Assembly: GCA_964493505.1 (NCBI GenBank)
Contig: CAZBNP010000001.1
Coordinates: 248,001-312,000 of the forward strand
Direction of reading: 5' to 3'
Length of the DNA stretch: 64,000 nt
Source of the DNA: Chryseosolibacter sp964493505
GTDB lineage: Bacteria > Bacteroidota > Bacteroidia > Cytophagales > Cyclobacteriaceae
This document shows positions 43,553-54,189 of this stretch, piece by piece. A model generated the notes under the pieces. That model was given only the letters and a program-made list of their open reading frames with translations. It was not told where the DNA came from and did no database searches. The position numbers and the translations under genes were made by a program. The stretch's first letter is position 1. Every line of letters starts with the position of its first letter.

Positions 43553-46500
43553 ATGATGAAGGTTAGTTTACGACTGGCTATACTAACCATAGCCTGTTTG
43601 TTTTCCTTATATAATACGGCGCGAAGCCAGCAAGTTCCCAAGATGACGCCGGGTGGCCGGGGCTATCTTGAGTACTTGCCTCCGGGATACGCTACGGGTA
43701 GTGATGTATATCCCACCATCATTTTCCTTCACGGGTCCGGCGAACGCGGCGATGGATCACCGAGTTCTCTTAACAAGGTTACTTCTCATGGCACTCCGAA
43801 GTTCATCAAGAACGGCCACAACATGTGTTTTGTGGTCAACGGAGTCAACGAATGTTTCATCGTGCTTTCACCTCAGCAGACTGAAAACCGATGGGGCTGG
43901 ACGAATGATGTTATGCCCTTCGTCAATTGGGCAAAGCAGAATTACCGGATAGATCCAAACCGGATCTATGTCACGGGCTTGAGTATGGGAGGTGATGGTA
44001 CCTGGGCAACTTCCTATGGTGCGGATAACGAACCGAATTGCATTGCAGCGATGGCTCCGGTGTCGTGTAAAGGAGATTATAATGGCGCAAAGATAACAGC
44101 TGAACGGAAGATCGCTGTGTGGGCGTTTCACGGAGATAAGGATACTGCTGTACCGTTATCGGATGGTCAACGACCTATCAAAGGTATGAATACGGTGAAC
44201 CCGGATCCAGAGCCGATCTTCACCATCGTGCCCGGGGGAACTCACGGTGGGTCCACCTGGGACAAAGTATACTCCCCGACCAACACCTATTATACTCCCA
44301 ACGTTTATCAATGGTTTCTCACCTACAGAATGGGTCCGGCGACGCCCAAACCTCCGGTTGTAGGCGCGGGCGCGAACAAATCAATAACGCTACCGACGAA
44401 TTCTGTGTCGCAAACGGGAACGGCGTCAGATCCTGATGGAAGTATATCGTCCACCGTCTGGACACAGGTGAGCGGACCCAATACTGCTACGATCAGCGCT
44501 CCGGCAGCACTCACCACAAATTTTTCGGGCCTGGTCGCGGGATCATACGTCTTTCGCCTATCGGCGACCGACAACTCCGGTCTCACTTCTTCGGCCCAGG
44601 TAACGATCCAGGTAAATCCCGAGCCGCCAAAAGTTCCGCCTACAGCCAATGCGGGCGCTGACAAATCCATTACCGAGCCGGCGAATTCAATAACACTTAC
44701 CGGTACCGCGAATGATTCCGATGGCACTATTGCATCGCGTTTGTGGCAACAGGTTTCAGGCCCCAATACCGCTACCCTTTCCGGAGAAACAACGCTGTCG
44801 CTCTCGGCAAGCAACCTGGTCGTTGGGTCGTACACATTCTCACTGACCGTCACGGACAACGATGGACTAAGCGGATCCGACGCTGTTGTGGTAACGGTTA
44901 TCGCAGCGCCTCCGAACACACCTCCCGCTGTCAACGCCGGCGCGGATCAGACATTTGCTTTGCCTCAGAACTCTGTACCCCTGAACGGATCGTCGACTGA
45001 CTCGGATGGCACGGTTGCCTCGCATGCATGGTCGCAGGTAAGCGGACCCAATACCGCGGTCTTTACTCCCGCCGATCAATCGGCAACCGTGGTATCGAAC
45101 CTTATCGAAGGGGTTTACACATTCCAGCTGACAGCAACCGACGACGATGGCGCCGAGGGAAATGACCTGGTGGTCGTCACGGTGCAGCCGGAGCCCCCAA
45201 ACGGTCCTCCCACCGCCAACGCCGGCGCGGATATCACGATAACACTACCCGATAACAGCGTTGTCCTCAACGGTGCGGGTACTGACGCAGACGGAACGGT
45301 GGAATCCTACCAATGGATTCAGACGAGCGGGCCTAACGCAGCCAGTATCGTGTCGCCCACGACCGCTTCCAGCGCGATTAATGATCTCGTCGAAGGAAAC
45401 TATGTTTTCACGTTGACAGTAACCGATGACGACGGTAGTGAGGCCAGTGATCAGGTAGTGGTCAAGGTTCTTCCGGAACCTCCAAACGAGCCGCCTGTCG
45501 CCGACGCCGGACCGAACCGGTCGATAACACTACCGGTAAACTCGCTGACACTTACCGGGACAGGAACCGATACGGATGGCACGATTGCCCAGTATCAGTG
45601 GGCACAGGTTAACGGCCCCCCAAGCCCGTCGGTCATTGCCACTCCCGGCGCGGCATCCACACTTGTGAGCTCACTGATTGAAGGCGTCTACTCTTTTCAA
45701 TTGACTGTAACCGACGACGAAGGTGCCACAGGCTCGGACATAGTACAGATAACTGTCTTTCCCCCTGCGAACCAGGCGCCGACCGCGGGTGCCGGCGAAG
45801 ACCAGACCATCACGCTGCCAATTAATACGGTTTCCTTAACAGGAACCAGCAACGACTCAGACGGCACCGTTGCCGATCACCTGTGGGAGCAGGTCAGCGG
45901 CCCGTCATCAGCCACCTTTCAAACACCATCAGCGGTCTCCACCCAGGTCAACGGCCTGGTTGCGGGGATCTATGTGTTCCGGTTGACCGTCACGGATGAT
46001 GCCGGTGCAAAGGCTTCCGATCAGGTGACCGTATCCGTTCTCCCCCAGCCCACCAATGTTCCGCCGTCAGCGAATGCAGGTGCTGATAAGACGCTGACAT
46101 TGCCCGACAACACGACTACACTGGTGGGTTCCGGCTCCGATACCGACGGAACCATCGTGTCGTACGAATGGAGTTTCGTCAGCGGACCCGGATCCGGCTC
46201 GACCGGCGACCTTGATCAGCCCAGCCTTACGTTGAGCGACCTGACTGAAGGCGTTTACGCTTTTCGCCTGACGGTGACTGACGACCGTGGCGCCACCGCC
46301 ACTGATGAAGTCAAGATATTTGTCAACGCGGTCAATAGCCCGCCCGTTGCCAATGCAGGAGCGAACAAGGCCATCACACTGCCCGTCAGCTCCGTCGTCA
46401 TTACGGGCTCGGCAACCGATCCGGATGGCGTTGTTGAATCTTATGTTTGGGAACAGGTAAGCGGACCCAGTACCGCTGTGATCAGCGATCCGTTTGAAGC

Positions 46501-49438
46501 CTCTATCACCGTCTCCGGACTGGTTCAGGGAATCTATGTTTTCAGTCTTCGTGTTACAGATGACGAAGGAACAACGGACTCCGACCAAATGCAGGTTGTC
46601 GTTAATCCCGAGCCGCCTAATAGCCCCCCCGTTGCGACTACCGGCGCTAATCAGGAAATTACCTTGCCCGTCAGCTCGGTTACCTTCAATGGCTCGGGCA
46701 CTGACTCCGACGGCTCAATTGTGTCGTACCAGTGGTCACAGATATCCGGACCCAATACCGCTACCGGTACAGACGCGACACAGCAAACCATAACCTATTC
46801 CGGCCTTGCCGCTGGCTTGTACATATTTCGCTTAACTGTAACGGATGACAAAGGCGCGAACGGACAACGGGATGTAACGGTAAAGGTCAATCCGCAGCCC
46901 GTTCAAATTCCACCTACCGCCAATGCGGGAAGCGATGCCACCATAACATTACCGGTGAATACCGCTACGCTGACGGGAACCGGTAATGATCCCGATGGAA
47001 CAATCGCATCGTCTCAATGGGAAGAGATCAGTGGCCCCTCCATTGCCTCTATCGCAACACCCGCGAACCTGTCCACAGCCCTGTCTAATCTGGTTGAAGG
47101 AATTTATATTTTCCGGTTGACGGTCACTGACAACGACGACCTGAGCGCGTTTGACGAAATGCTCGTCAAAGTACTCCCCATTCCCTACAATCTGCCACCC
47201 ATCGCCAGCGCCGGCACCAATGCAGTCATAACGCTACCAACCAATACGGCGGTTCTTTCGGGCTCCGGTATCGATGAGGACGGAACCATCGCGTTATATA
47301 CCTGGAGTCAGATGAGCGGACCTTCGACTGCGACCACAACCTCGCTGACGCAGCCGTCGCTTACGCTGAGCGATCTGGTGGAAGGTGTCTACCTGTTCAG
47401 ATTAACGGTTACTGACGATAAAGGCTCGACAGGATTCGACGAGATCAGGGTCCGCGTTCAGCCGGTTCCTGCCAATCATCCGCCGACGGCAAATGCCGGC
47501 AGCAACAAAGTCATCACACTACCGGTCAATACATCAACACTGGAAGGCAGCGGAACAGACCCCGACGGCACTATTGCAACTTATCTCTGGGAACAACGGG
47601 GTGGCCCGTCTACCGCTACCGTGTCGGCTACCGGGGTAGAAGATCTCGATGTATCAGCGCTGGTTGAAGGCACTTACATATTCAGACTGACGGTAACAGA
47701 CAACGAGGGCGCATTCGGATTTGATGAAGTCAATATCCGGGTTAATCCCCCGCTGCCCAATGCTCCGCCGTCTGTAAGTACCGATGGCGATAAAACCATT
47801 ACGTTGCCGGTGAATGCTGTTACGATTACCGGAACGGCCACCGACGCAGACGGAACGGTCGCGTCCGTTCTCTGGACGCAGCGGTCGGGCCCGTCCGCGG
47901 CGCAACTCAACGGTGCCGCTACTACCACTCTTGACGCACAGAATTTACAGGAAGGGATCTACATATTCAGGATAACCGCGATCGACAACGATGGAGCAAC
48001 GAGTTTTGCCGAAGTGCGGACAACCGTAAATCCGCAACCCATCAATATTCCGCCCAGTGTAGACCCCGGACTTGACCAGCAAATTATTACCCCACCCATG
48101 GTTGCCGAGCTCAGCGGAACAGCAACCGATAGTGATGGTACGGTGACATCGGTTTTATGGGAACAGATCTCCGGTCCGTCCTCATCCATTTTGACAAACA
48201 GCGGTACGCTCGTCGCCACCGCTTCCGGACTGGTACCTGGCGTGTATGTATTTCGTTTGACAGCCACGGATAATCAAGGGTCAGCGAACACGGGTGATGT
48301 GTCTGTAACTGTCGTCGCCAATGTCGCGCCGTCGGCATTTGCCGGCGACGATGTCGAAATCGTCTCTCCCGAAAGTTCGGTTCAACTTACTGGAGCCGGA
48401 CTTGATACCGATGGCACAATAGCCTCGTATGAATGGACGCAGGTATCGGGGCCCAATACGGCAACGATAGTGTCGGCTGCTGCGGCCGTAACTACTGTCG
48501 AGGGATTGATCATTGGTACCTATGCATTCCGGCTTGAGGTAACAGACAATAACGGTGGAACGGGTGCCGACATGGTTACGGTTGTCGTGGCGCCGGTTGG
48601 CGGAAACGATGCCCCCACGGTATCTGCAGGTGACGATATTTTTATCGCAGCTCCCGCATCGACCGCCGAGCTGCAGGGTGAAGCCACCGATACCGATGGC
48701 ACAATAGCCTCGTATGAATGGACACAAGTGTCGGGCCCCAATACGGCGACCATCGTATCAGCCACAACTGCCGCAACAACCGTTGAAGGGCTGATCGTTG
48801 GCACTTACGTTTTTAAACTGGAAGCAACTGACGATGATGGCGCGGTAGGCACTGACGAGGTCACGGTTGAAGTCACGCCGGCTGGCGGAAACAACGCTCC
48901 CACGGTATCCGCCGGCGACGATATCATTATCAACGCGCCCGCGTCGACTGCCGAGTTGCAGGGCGAAGCCAGCGACGAAGACGGTGTGATCACTACCTAT
49001 CTGTGGACTCAGCTAAGCGGACCCTCAACAGCTGTCATTCTTCAGCCTGACGCGGCAAGCACAACCGTTGAAGGTCTGGTGGAAGGCGTTTACACGTTTG
49101 AACTAACCGTTGACGATGACGGCGGACTGCAAGCTTCGGATGCCGTTCAGGTTACGGTGACGCAAGTGAGTCTGAGCGATGCGACGTTTCCGAAGATATT
49201 CAGCCCGAACAACGATGGCAAGAACGACTTCTGGACCTGGGAGAATCCTTCGCACTTTGAAGGCTGTGAACTGAGCATCTATACTTCCGCCGGCAATAAA
49301 GTTTACGAGAAGGTTTCGTATGACAATTCCTGGAGCGGGCTCCACCAGGGCAGACCGTTGGCGGCTGGAGGATACTACTTTATCCTCAAGTGTGCAGACG
49401 GGACGCAAACAACGGGGGGAGTAAGAATCGTACGTTAA
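43553..49438 (+). CDS. Secreted esterase-like protein with 17 PKD-type repeats and T9SS type B sorting domain
   Basis: 1961 residues. Signal peptide about 1-25 (ends ARSQ). An alpha/beta-hydrolase domain (about 30-260) resembles PHB-depolymerase/feruloyl-esterase-like enzymes: FLHGSGERGDGS, nucleophile Ser144 in VTGLSMGGDG, Asp about 197 in GDKDTAVP and His about 231 in GGTHGG. From residue 267 to 1878 come 17 repeats of about 94 residues (PPTANAGADKSITEP type, with DPDG, WxQVSGP and FRLTVTDD motifs). The last 80 residues (FPKIFSPNNDGKND, ending GGVRIVR) are the type B C-terminal domain used for secretion. It probably reaches the cell surface or medium and breaks ester bonds in a polymer. Ordered before its PorP/SprF-like partner. 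Confidence 0.9.
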   Translation: MMKVSLRLAILTIACLFSLYNTARSQQVPKMTPGGRGYLEYLPPGYATGSDVYPTIIFLHGSGERGDGSPSSLNKVTSHGTPKFIKNGHNMCFVVNGVNECFIVLSPQQTENRWGWTNDVMPFVNWAKQNYRIDPNRIYVTGLSMGGDGTWATSYGADNEPNCIAAMAPVSCKGDYNGAKITAERKIAVWAFHGDKDTAVPLSDGQRPIKGMNTVNPDPEPIFTIVPGGTHGGSTWDKVYSPTNTYYTPNVYQWFLTYRMGPATPKPPVVGAGANKSITLPTNSVSQTGTASDPDGSISSTVWTQVSGPNTATISAPAALTTNFSGLVAGSYVFRLSATDNSGLTSSAQVTIQVNPEPPKVPPTANAGADKSITEPANSITLTGTANDSDGTIASRLWQQVSGPNTATLSGETTLSLSASNLVVGSYTFSLTVTDNDGLSGSDAVVVTVIAAPPNTPPAVNAGADQTFALPQNSVPLNGSSTDSDGTVASHAWSQVSGPNTAVFTPADQSATVVSNLIEGVYTFQLTATDDDGAEGNDLVVVTVQPEPPNGPPTANAGADITITLPDNSVVLNGAGTDADGTVESYQWIQTSGPNAASIVSPTTASSAINDLVEGNYVFTLTVTDDDGSEASDQVVVKVLPEPPNEPPVADAGPNRSITLPVNSLTLTGTGTDTDGTIAQYQWAQVNGPPSPSVIATPGAASTLVSSLIEGVYSFQLTVTDDEGATGSDIVQITVFPPANQAPTAGAGEDQTITLPINTVSLTGTSNDSDGTVADHLWEQVSGPSSATFQTPSAVSTQVNGLVAGIYVFRLTVTDDAGAKASDQVTVSVLPQPTNVPPSANAGADKTLTLPDNTTTLVGSGSDTDGTIVSYEWSFVSGPGSGSTGDLDQPSLTLSDLTEGVYAFRLTVTDDRGATATDEVKIFVNAVNSPPVANAGANKAITLPVSSVVITGSATDPDGVVESYVWEQVSGPSTAVISDPFEASITVSGLVQGIYVFSLRVTDDEGTTDSDQMQVVVNPEPPNSPPVATTGANQEITLPVSSVTFNGSGTDSDGSIVSYQWSQISGPNTATGTDATQQTITYSGLAAGLYIFRLTVTDDKGANGQRDVTVKVNPQPVQIPPTANAGSDATITLPVNTATLTGTGNDPDGTIASSQWEEISGPSIASIATPANLSTALSNLVEGIYIFRLTVTDNDDLSAFDEMLVKVLPIPYNLPPIASAGTNAVITLPTNTAVLSGSGIDEDGTIALYTWSQMSGPSTATTTSLTQPSLTLSDLVEGVYLFRLTVTDDKGSTGFDEIRVRVQPVPANHPPTANAGSNKVITLPVNTSTLEGSGTDPDGTIATYLWEQRGGPSTATVSATGVEDLDVSALVEGTYIFRLTVTDNEGAFGFDEVNIRVNPPLPNAPPSVSTDGDKTITLPVNAVTITGTATDADGTVASVLWTQRSGPSAAQLNGAATTTLDAQNLQEGIYIFRITAIDNDGATSFAEVRTTVNPQPINIPPSVDPGLDQQIITPPMVAELSGTATDSDGTVTSVLWEQISGPSSSILTNSGTLVATASGLVPGVYVFRLTATDNQGSANTGDVSVTVVANVAPSAFAGDDVEIVSPESSVQLTGAGLDTDGTIASYEWTQVSGPNTATIVSAAAAVTTVEGLIIGTYAFRLEVTDNNGGTGADMVTVVVAPVGGNDAPTVSAGDDIFIAAPASTAELQGEATDTDGTIASYEWTQVSGPNTATIVSATTAATTVEGLIVGTYVFKLEATDDDGAVGTDEVTVEVTPAGGNNAPTVSAGDDIIINAPASTAELQGEASDEDGVITTYLWTQLSGPSTAVILQPDAASTTVEGLVEGVYTFELTVDDDGGLQASDAVQVTVTQVSLSDATFPKIFSPNNDGKNDFWTWENPSHFEGCELSIYTSAGNKVYEKVSYDNSWSGLHQGRPLAAGGYYFILKCADGTQTTGGVRIVR

Positions 49439-49452
49439 GACAAGTCAATCCA

Positions 49453-50901
49453 ATGCAAAAGATAAAAGTCGCCATCGCCATATTATTTAGCATCATTGTC
49501 TTTCCGGATCGCGCCTTTTCGCAGGATCCTGTTCCCCTGCGTCAGTTTTCTTTCAACCCGTATCTTTTCAATCCGTCGTTTAACGCCGCGAATGGTTTTA
49601 CCGAAGTCAGTCTCGTTCACCGGAGGCAGTGGCTCAACATCAACGATGCTCCTACCCTGAGCGGATTGAATGTTCAGATCCCGACAAGTTCAAAGGTATC
49701 GCTTGGCTTTAACTTCCTTTCGCAGGAAGTTATAGGTCTGCGGAATTCTTCATTGATGGCTACGTTTGGATACGCGATACCTTTGGCGGAAAGTCAGTTT
49801 CTCCGCTTCGGACTTTCAGGCGGTATTGCCATGAACGACCTCAATCTGAAAGAGGGCGAGTACGATCCGAACGACCCGACCATCATCAGCGCATTGGAAA
49901 ATAACTACTACACCAACGGAAATTTTGGAGTGTCGTACACCAACAAAGGTTTCAGCCTCGGATTTTCAATGCCGCAGTTGTTTAAAGTGCCCTATACAGG
50001 AGGCGAGTTCAGTACGGATGAATTCTCGCCGATGGATTATCAACTGTACTCCGCCAGCTACAAGATCAAGCCGGGAATGGGGTCAATAGGTGTTGAGCCA
50101 TATATTCTCTACAGGAAGTCGACTGACATGGGAGTAGAATCGTTTGACGTCGCCGCGATCTTGTCGTACAAGGAATTATTGTCGCTGGGCGGATCGTACA
50201 ACACCACGCAAGGGCCTGCGTTCTTTCTGGGAGCGAACCTCAGGACTTTCAGGTTCTCCTACAGTTTTGAACTTCCCCCGCCTAACAGTAACATTGTCAA
50301 CACATCTTCACACGAGATCCAGGTGACTGCTCGTTTTGGAAAACGGAAGGGGCCCACTTATGCGGGTAAGACCCAGAGTACGGTTCCCACGTCAACTCCC
50401 GAACCCGAACCTGTTGTTGTACAGGAAGAGCCGGCTGAGGAAACTGACGAACAAGCCAGGGTAGCGGAGGCGGCTCCTCAGCAACCATCAGCTGCTGACA
50501 AACTCCGGGCAGAGCAGATGGTAGAGCAACCAGGAGTTCAGCCTACCGAGAGCGTCCCCGCAGAACAAGCTCCTGAGGTTAGGACGGAACCTGAGAACGA
50601 AACGCCATCGGTGGAAGAAAAACCCAGGCCCACAACGCCGCCCAGGACCTTCCAGCTGTCAGCCGGTCATTACGTAGTGGCGGGCGTATTCAGGATAATG
50701 CAAAACGCCATCGGCGTGGCGCAGGATCTTGTGAGACGCGGTTATTTCGATGCGACCGTAGCTATTCATCCTGATAATAACCTGTATTACGTGTACGTAT
50801 TCTCGACATACGATCTTGAGGAGGCGCGTAAGGTGCGAAATCAAACAAGGATCAAGAGACCATTGAATGATGCATGGGTTCTCACGATCGGAGAGCCGTG
50901 A
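49453..50901 (+). CDS. PorP/SprF family T9SS outer-membrane protein with C-terminal SPOR-like domain
   Basis: 482 residues from ATG 49453, which starts a signal peptide (MQKIKVAIAILFSIIVFPDR, then AFSQDP). The frame upstream to 49390 overlaps the previous gene. PLRQFSFNPYLFNPSFNA and HRRQWLN are typical PorP/SprF starts, followed by a beta-barrel. After an acidic Pro/Glu-rich linker (about 300-390) the last 80 residues (HYVVAGVFRIMQNAIGVAQ on) look like a SPOR domain, which binds peptidoglycan. Such genes commonly stand behind a giant type B adhesin and are needed for its secretion, as here. Confidence 0.88.
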   Translation: MQKIKVAIAILFSIIVFPDRAFSQDPVPLRQFSFNPYLFNPSFNAANGFTEVSLVHRRQWLNINDAPTLSGLNVQIPTSSKVSLGFNFLSQEVIGLRNSSLMATFGYAIPLAESQFLRFGLSGGIAMNDLNLKEGEYDPNDPTIISALENNYYTNGNFGVSYTNKGFSLGFSMPQLFKVPYTGGEFSTDEFSPMDYQLYSASYKIKPGMGSIGVEPYILYRKSTDMGVESFDVAAILSYKELLSLGGSYNTTQGPAFFLGANLRTFRFSYSFELPPPNSNIVNTSSHEIQVTARFGKRKGPTYAGKTQSTVPTSTPEPEPVVVQEEPAEETDEQARVAEAAPQQPSAADKLRAEQMVEQPGVQPTESVPAEQAPEVRTEPENETPSVEEKPRPTTPPRTFQLSAGHYVVAGVFRIMQNAIGVAQDLVRRGYFDATVAIHPDNNLYYVYVFSTYDLEEARKVRNQTRIKRPLNDAWVLTIGEP

Positions 50902-50908
50902 CAGACCG

Positions 50909-52456
50909 TTAGCGGTTAATCTTTTCGCCGACGAAAATAGTTCGCAGGGTTTTTTCTTTGCCGTCGATATTCACGGTTTGTAAAACCTCTTTATGAAGGA
51001 GCGTGAAGAAGCTCCTGAATTTCTCCTCAAACCACTCCTCCGTGTACCAGGCGGGCAGGGCGGGTAAACTTTCACCGCTCGTGTTTCCGAGTGGATAGAA
51101 CTCAATGTACACATGACGGTTGGCGTACATACGCACGATAGACAATATCGCGTGTATCTTATACTTCAGCGAGAGAATCAGGTGGGGTGTTACTCCGGGT
51201 AACAGCACAACATCCGACCGCACCGACGCCGCAAACGGTTCGCGTTCCCCGAAGGGGAAGAAGGGATCTACATGATAGAATGTTACCCTTTTGTCCTTAA
51301 GCCGGGCAATACCGTACTCAACAACATTTTCATCGTAATCCAGCGTAATCACTGATTCGAACTGCCCGGACGTTGAGAGATGATAGCTTATGCCCCCCGA
51401 ACCACCCGCAAGATCGAGTGATGATTTCGCGTCAGGTGAGAACCGCCGCACCAGCTGAACGATTTTGGTTATGGTGTCCGTCGGCGTTAGCGGATCTGTT
51501 ATGCCGGGTTTGGTTTCGCCTTCCAGGGCAGTTGACGTTTCCAGACGTTTTGCAAACAGGATGTCTACGTATTCCGGTCTGATTCTTTTCTCATTGAACA
51601 CTTCGCTGAGAATAGCGTTGTATCCACGGCTGCTGTTCTTTTTGTGGTAGCGGAAGAAGGTTCTGTAGAGGGCTTGTTTTTCGATCGAAATTCCTTTTCC
51701 CGCAGCGGACAACAAAGGCACATTCATCGAGAAGATGTTGTGGCGGCCAAAATGACTCCGGTTGGTCGAAAGCATCAGGAGTGTGCTGAGTGGGTAGTGG
51801 ATCAGCTCGCCGGCAAACTGGCATTCCTGCCTTTTGACAAAGCTTCCGATATCGAACATAACCGGCCGGCCATCTTTGAACGCGGAATTGAACGGGTGTC
51901 CATCAATAACACCATATCCAATTTCCTTCAGGACATCGTCTATCAAAAGAAGATTGATAACACTCTCCCTGATCATAGAGAACGACCAGAACACCGGATT
52001 GACAACGTGAAGGGTTTCCACTTCGATGATCATTGAATAGTCATCAGTATAGAAGTTGGTTGGTTTGATTTTGGCAACGCGACCGGCTTCTGCCAAAGAC
52101 TGTAATATGCCGGTGCCATATAACTCTCTGAAGAACGGAACGTAGGCCGGCAACATGCCGCGATAATATATTATTTTGCCATCCCTGACCTGCTTGAGAA
52201 TGTCGCTCGAAACATCGGTTAATGACAGGGCGTACTCGTAGTTTTCGAGCCGTTCAGTCGGCTCCGGAAAAGGTGAAGCGTGTTTCGAGGCGTTTCGGAT
52301 AATAAGTTCCACTTCCTTTCGATAATGATCTTGCCGCTCGTTGACATCTGCCTTCTTATAAGATGGGATGCTCACAAAAACAGTCTCGTTAGCCAGTCGC
52401 CTCAGGCGATAGTAGCTCCGTTTGATTTTGTGGGAAAGGGTCCAGATGCCGCTCAC
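50909..52456 (-). CDS. Class I SAM methyltransferase with an N-terminal kinase-like region
   Basis: 515 residues from GTG 52456, chosen because AAAGGA precedes it; the frame goes on to 52582 through low-complexity DNA. The C-terminal half has a Rossmann methyltransferase motif (SSLDLAGGSGGISYHLS) and an Asp in ITLDYDENVV. The middle has GVIDGHPFNSAFKDGRP and MFDIGSFVK. These look like the catalytic and metal loops of small-molecule or LPS-type kinases (DxxxxN and DxG). The combination may modify a sugar or a secreted product. It converges 7 bases from the PorP-like gene and diverges from the GMC oxidoreductase gene. I do not know a named family. Confidence 0.65.
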   Translation of the reverse strand: MSGIWTLSHKIKRSYYRLRRLANETVFVSIPSYKKADVNERQDHYRKEVELIIRNASKHASPFPEPTERLENYEYALSLTDVSSDILKQVRDGKIIYYRGMLPAYVPFFRELYGTGILQSLAEAGRVAKIKPTNFYTDDYSMIIEVETLHVVNPVFWSFSMIRESVINLLLIDDVLKEIGYGVIDGHPFNSAFKDGRPVMFDIGSFVKRQECQFAGELIHYPLSTLLMLSTNRSHFGRHNIFSMNVPLLSAAGKGISIEKQALYRTFFRYHKKNSSRGYNAILSEVFNEKRIRPEYVDILFAKRLETSTALEGETKPGITDPLTPTDTITKIVQLVRRFSPDAKSSLDLAGGSGGISYHLSTSGQFESVITLDYDENVVEYGIARLKDKRVTFYHVDPFFPFGEREPFAASVRSDVVLLPGVTPHLILSLKYKIHAILSIVRMYANRHVYIEFYPLGNTSGESLPALPAWYTEEWFEEKFRSFFTLLHKEVLQTVNIDGKEKTLRTIFVGEKINR

Positions 52457-52746
52457 GATATATCCTTTAAGATGAAGATAAAATAAATCCTTCTGATGAC
52501 GACTCGGATCGATTATGGACGATAGCCGACACACGCAAATGTAAACTTTTCCACCCTGCGCACCTTGCGCACCCGCACGCATAAATGGATTTTTCTTTTT
52601 TCATTTAAATTGACAATTTGCCATCGTCAACGTCGCTCTTTATTATTTAACTTTACATAAACCTGACCATTTAACGGTATCTTCGGCTTTCTTTCTGTAC
52701 CGCACCTATCAGACAGTATTATGAATACCCCAAACCCCCGTCGAGC
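52457..52746. other. Divergent intergenic region before the GMC oxidoreductase gene
   Basis: 290 bases. The part near the methyltransferase is GC-rich low complexity (GCACCTTGCGCACCCGCACGC-like). The part near the GMC gene is AT-rich, with TAACTTTA as a near miss to TAnnTTTG. No gene or complete promoter seen. Confidence 0.35.
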
Positions 52747-54189
52747 ATGACCACCGAGAAATATGACCTTGTCCTGGTGGGCACAAGCTTCGCATCCTCT
52801 TTCTTTCTAAAGAAGTTCTTAGCGAAGGCGCCTGACTCCACCCGTGTACTGGTACTGGAACGCGGCGGTCTCTACAGCCACAGCACACGACTGAAAGTGA
52901 AGCGCGGAGAAATGAAACAACCCTCCGAATTCAGGTTTCGCGACTGGGATACCTACACGTCAACCTCCAAAAAGCCCTGGGCCATCGAACCGAACTTCGG
53001 CGGCAATTCAAATTGCTGGGTAGGCTGTACACCCCGGTTTATGCCCAACGACTTCAGGCTGAAATCTGAATACGGTATTGCGGTAGACTGGCCGTTGCAA
53101 TACAATGATATCGAAGATTACTACTATGAAGCGGAAGATATCATGGCCATTTCCGGCCCGGATGAAACCCCTTTCCCGAAGAACAAGCCCTACCCGCTCC
53201 CTTCGCACATACTCAGTTCGGTCGACCGGATTTTGCATAAGGAGTACGGACCGCTCTACGTCAGCCAGCCTACGGCGCGGGCCAGCCGGGCTACCGGGAA
53301 CCGCGCAGCCTGCTGTGCCAGCAGTGTGTGCGGCCTTTGTCCCGTAGACGCGAAATTCACCATTGAAAACACGCTGAAATATCTTTACGAGGACCCACGC
53401 GTAACACTCATCGAGCAGGCGCAGGCGCTTTCGTTGAGAATTGAAAACAATGTGGCGAAATCGGTTCTTGTCAGGCACGACGGAAAAGATATCGAGTATT
53501 CAGGAGAGACCGTGGCCCTCGGAGCCAATGCGATCTTCAACGCGCATATTTTATTAAACTCGGGAGACACCCAGCATTGGACCGGCAAAGGAATATCCGA
53601 CCAGGTGGGACAATTCGTCAGAATGTACCTGGATGATCTTGACAACGTGGGAGGAAGCAATCTCGTGTCTGCGAACGGATACATGTTTTACGATACGCCC
53701 GACAGAAAGAACCGCGCGGGATGCCTCATTGAAAGTATTGCGAGCCCCATCATCAGAAACGAAAGAGGCAAGTGGCGGAAGATCGCGTTGTTCAAGTTTG
53801 TTTTTGAAGACCTGCCTTCCGACAAGAACTATGTCGCCCCCTCCGCGGACATGACAAAGCCCAACATTGTGTACAACGGCATATCCGACTACGCACAAAG
53901 AGGATTTGACACGCTGAAGAGCAATGTTGATAAATACTTCTCGGTGCTGCCTGTTGAGCGGATCGAGTACGACGGTTACAACCAGGAAACAGAGTTTCAT
54001 ATATGCGGTACAACCCGTATGAGTACGGCGAAAGAAGATGGTGTGATTGACAGCGGGCTGGTTCATCATCAATACCGCAACGTACTGGTGCTGGGCAGCG
54101 GGGCATTTCCCACCATCACACCGGCGAATCCCACACTGACATTGTCAGCGTTATCACTCAGAGCAGCAGAAAAATATTTTCACTCATGA
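52747..54189 (+). CDS. GMC family oxidoreductase
   Basis: 480 residues, no signal peptide. The N-terminal FAD-binding loop is unusual (LVLVGTSFASSFFLKKF instead of GxGxxG). The C-terminal GMC signature is present (CGTTRMSTAKEDGVID, SGAFPTITPANPTLTLSAL). A Cys cluster (CCASSVCGLCPVDAKF near residue 200) resembles that of GMC enzymes of the gluconate/long-chain-alcohol type. The reaction is FAD-linked oxidation of an alcohol, substrate unknown. The stop overlaps the next start by 4 bases (ATGA), showing coupling to the small membrane protein. Confidence 0.85.
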   Translation: MTTEKYDLVLVGTSFASSFFLKKFLAKAPDSTRVLVLERGGLYSHSTRLKVKRGEMKQPSEFRFRDWDTYTSTSKKPWAIEPNFGGNSNCWVGCTPRFMPNDFRLKSEYGIAVDWPLQYNDIEDYYYEAEDIMAISGPDETPFPKNKPYPLPSHILSSVDRILHKEYGPLYVSQPTARASRATGNRAACCASSVCGLCPVDAKFTIENTLKYLYEDPRVTLIEQAQALSLRIENNVAKSVLVRHDGKDIEYSGETVALGANAIFNAHILLNSGDTQHWTGKGISDQVGQFVRMYLDDLDNVGGSNLVSANGYMFYDTPDRKNRAGCLIESIASPIIRNERGKWRKIALFKFVFEDLPSDKNYVAPSADMTKPNIVYNGISDYAQRGFDTLKSNVDKYFSVLPVERIEYDGYNQETEFHICGTTRMSTAKEDGVIDSGLVHHQYRNVLVLGSGAFPTITPANPTLTLSALSLRAAEKYFHS

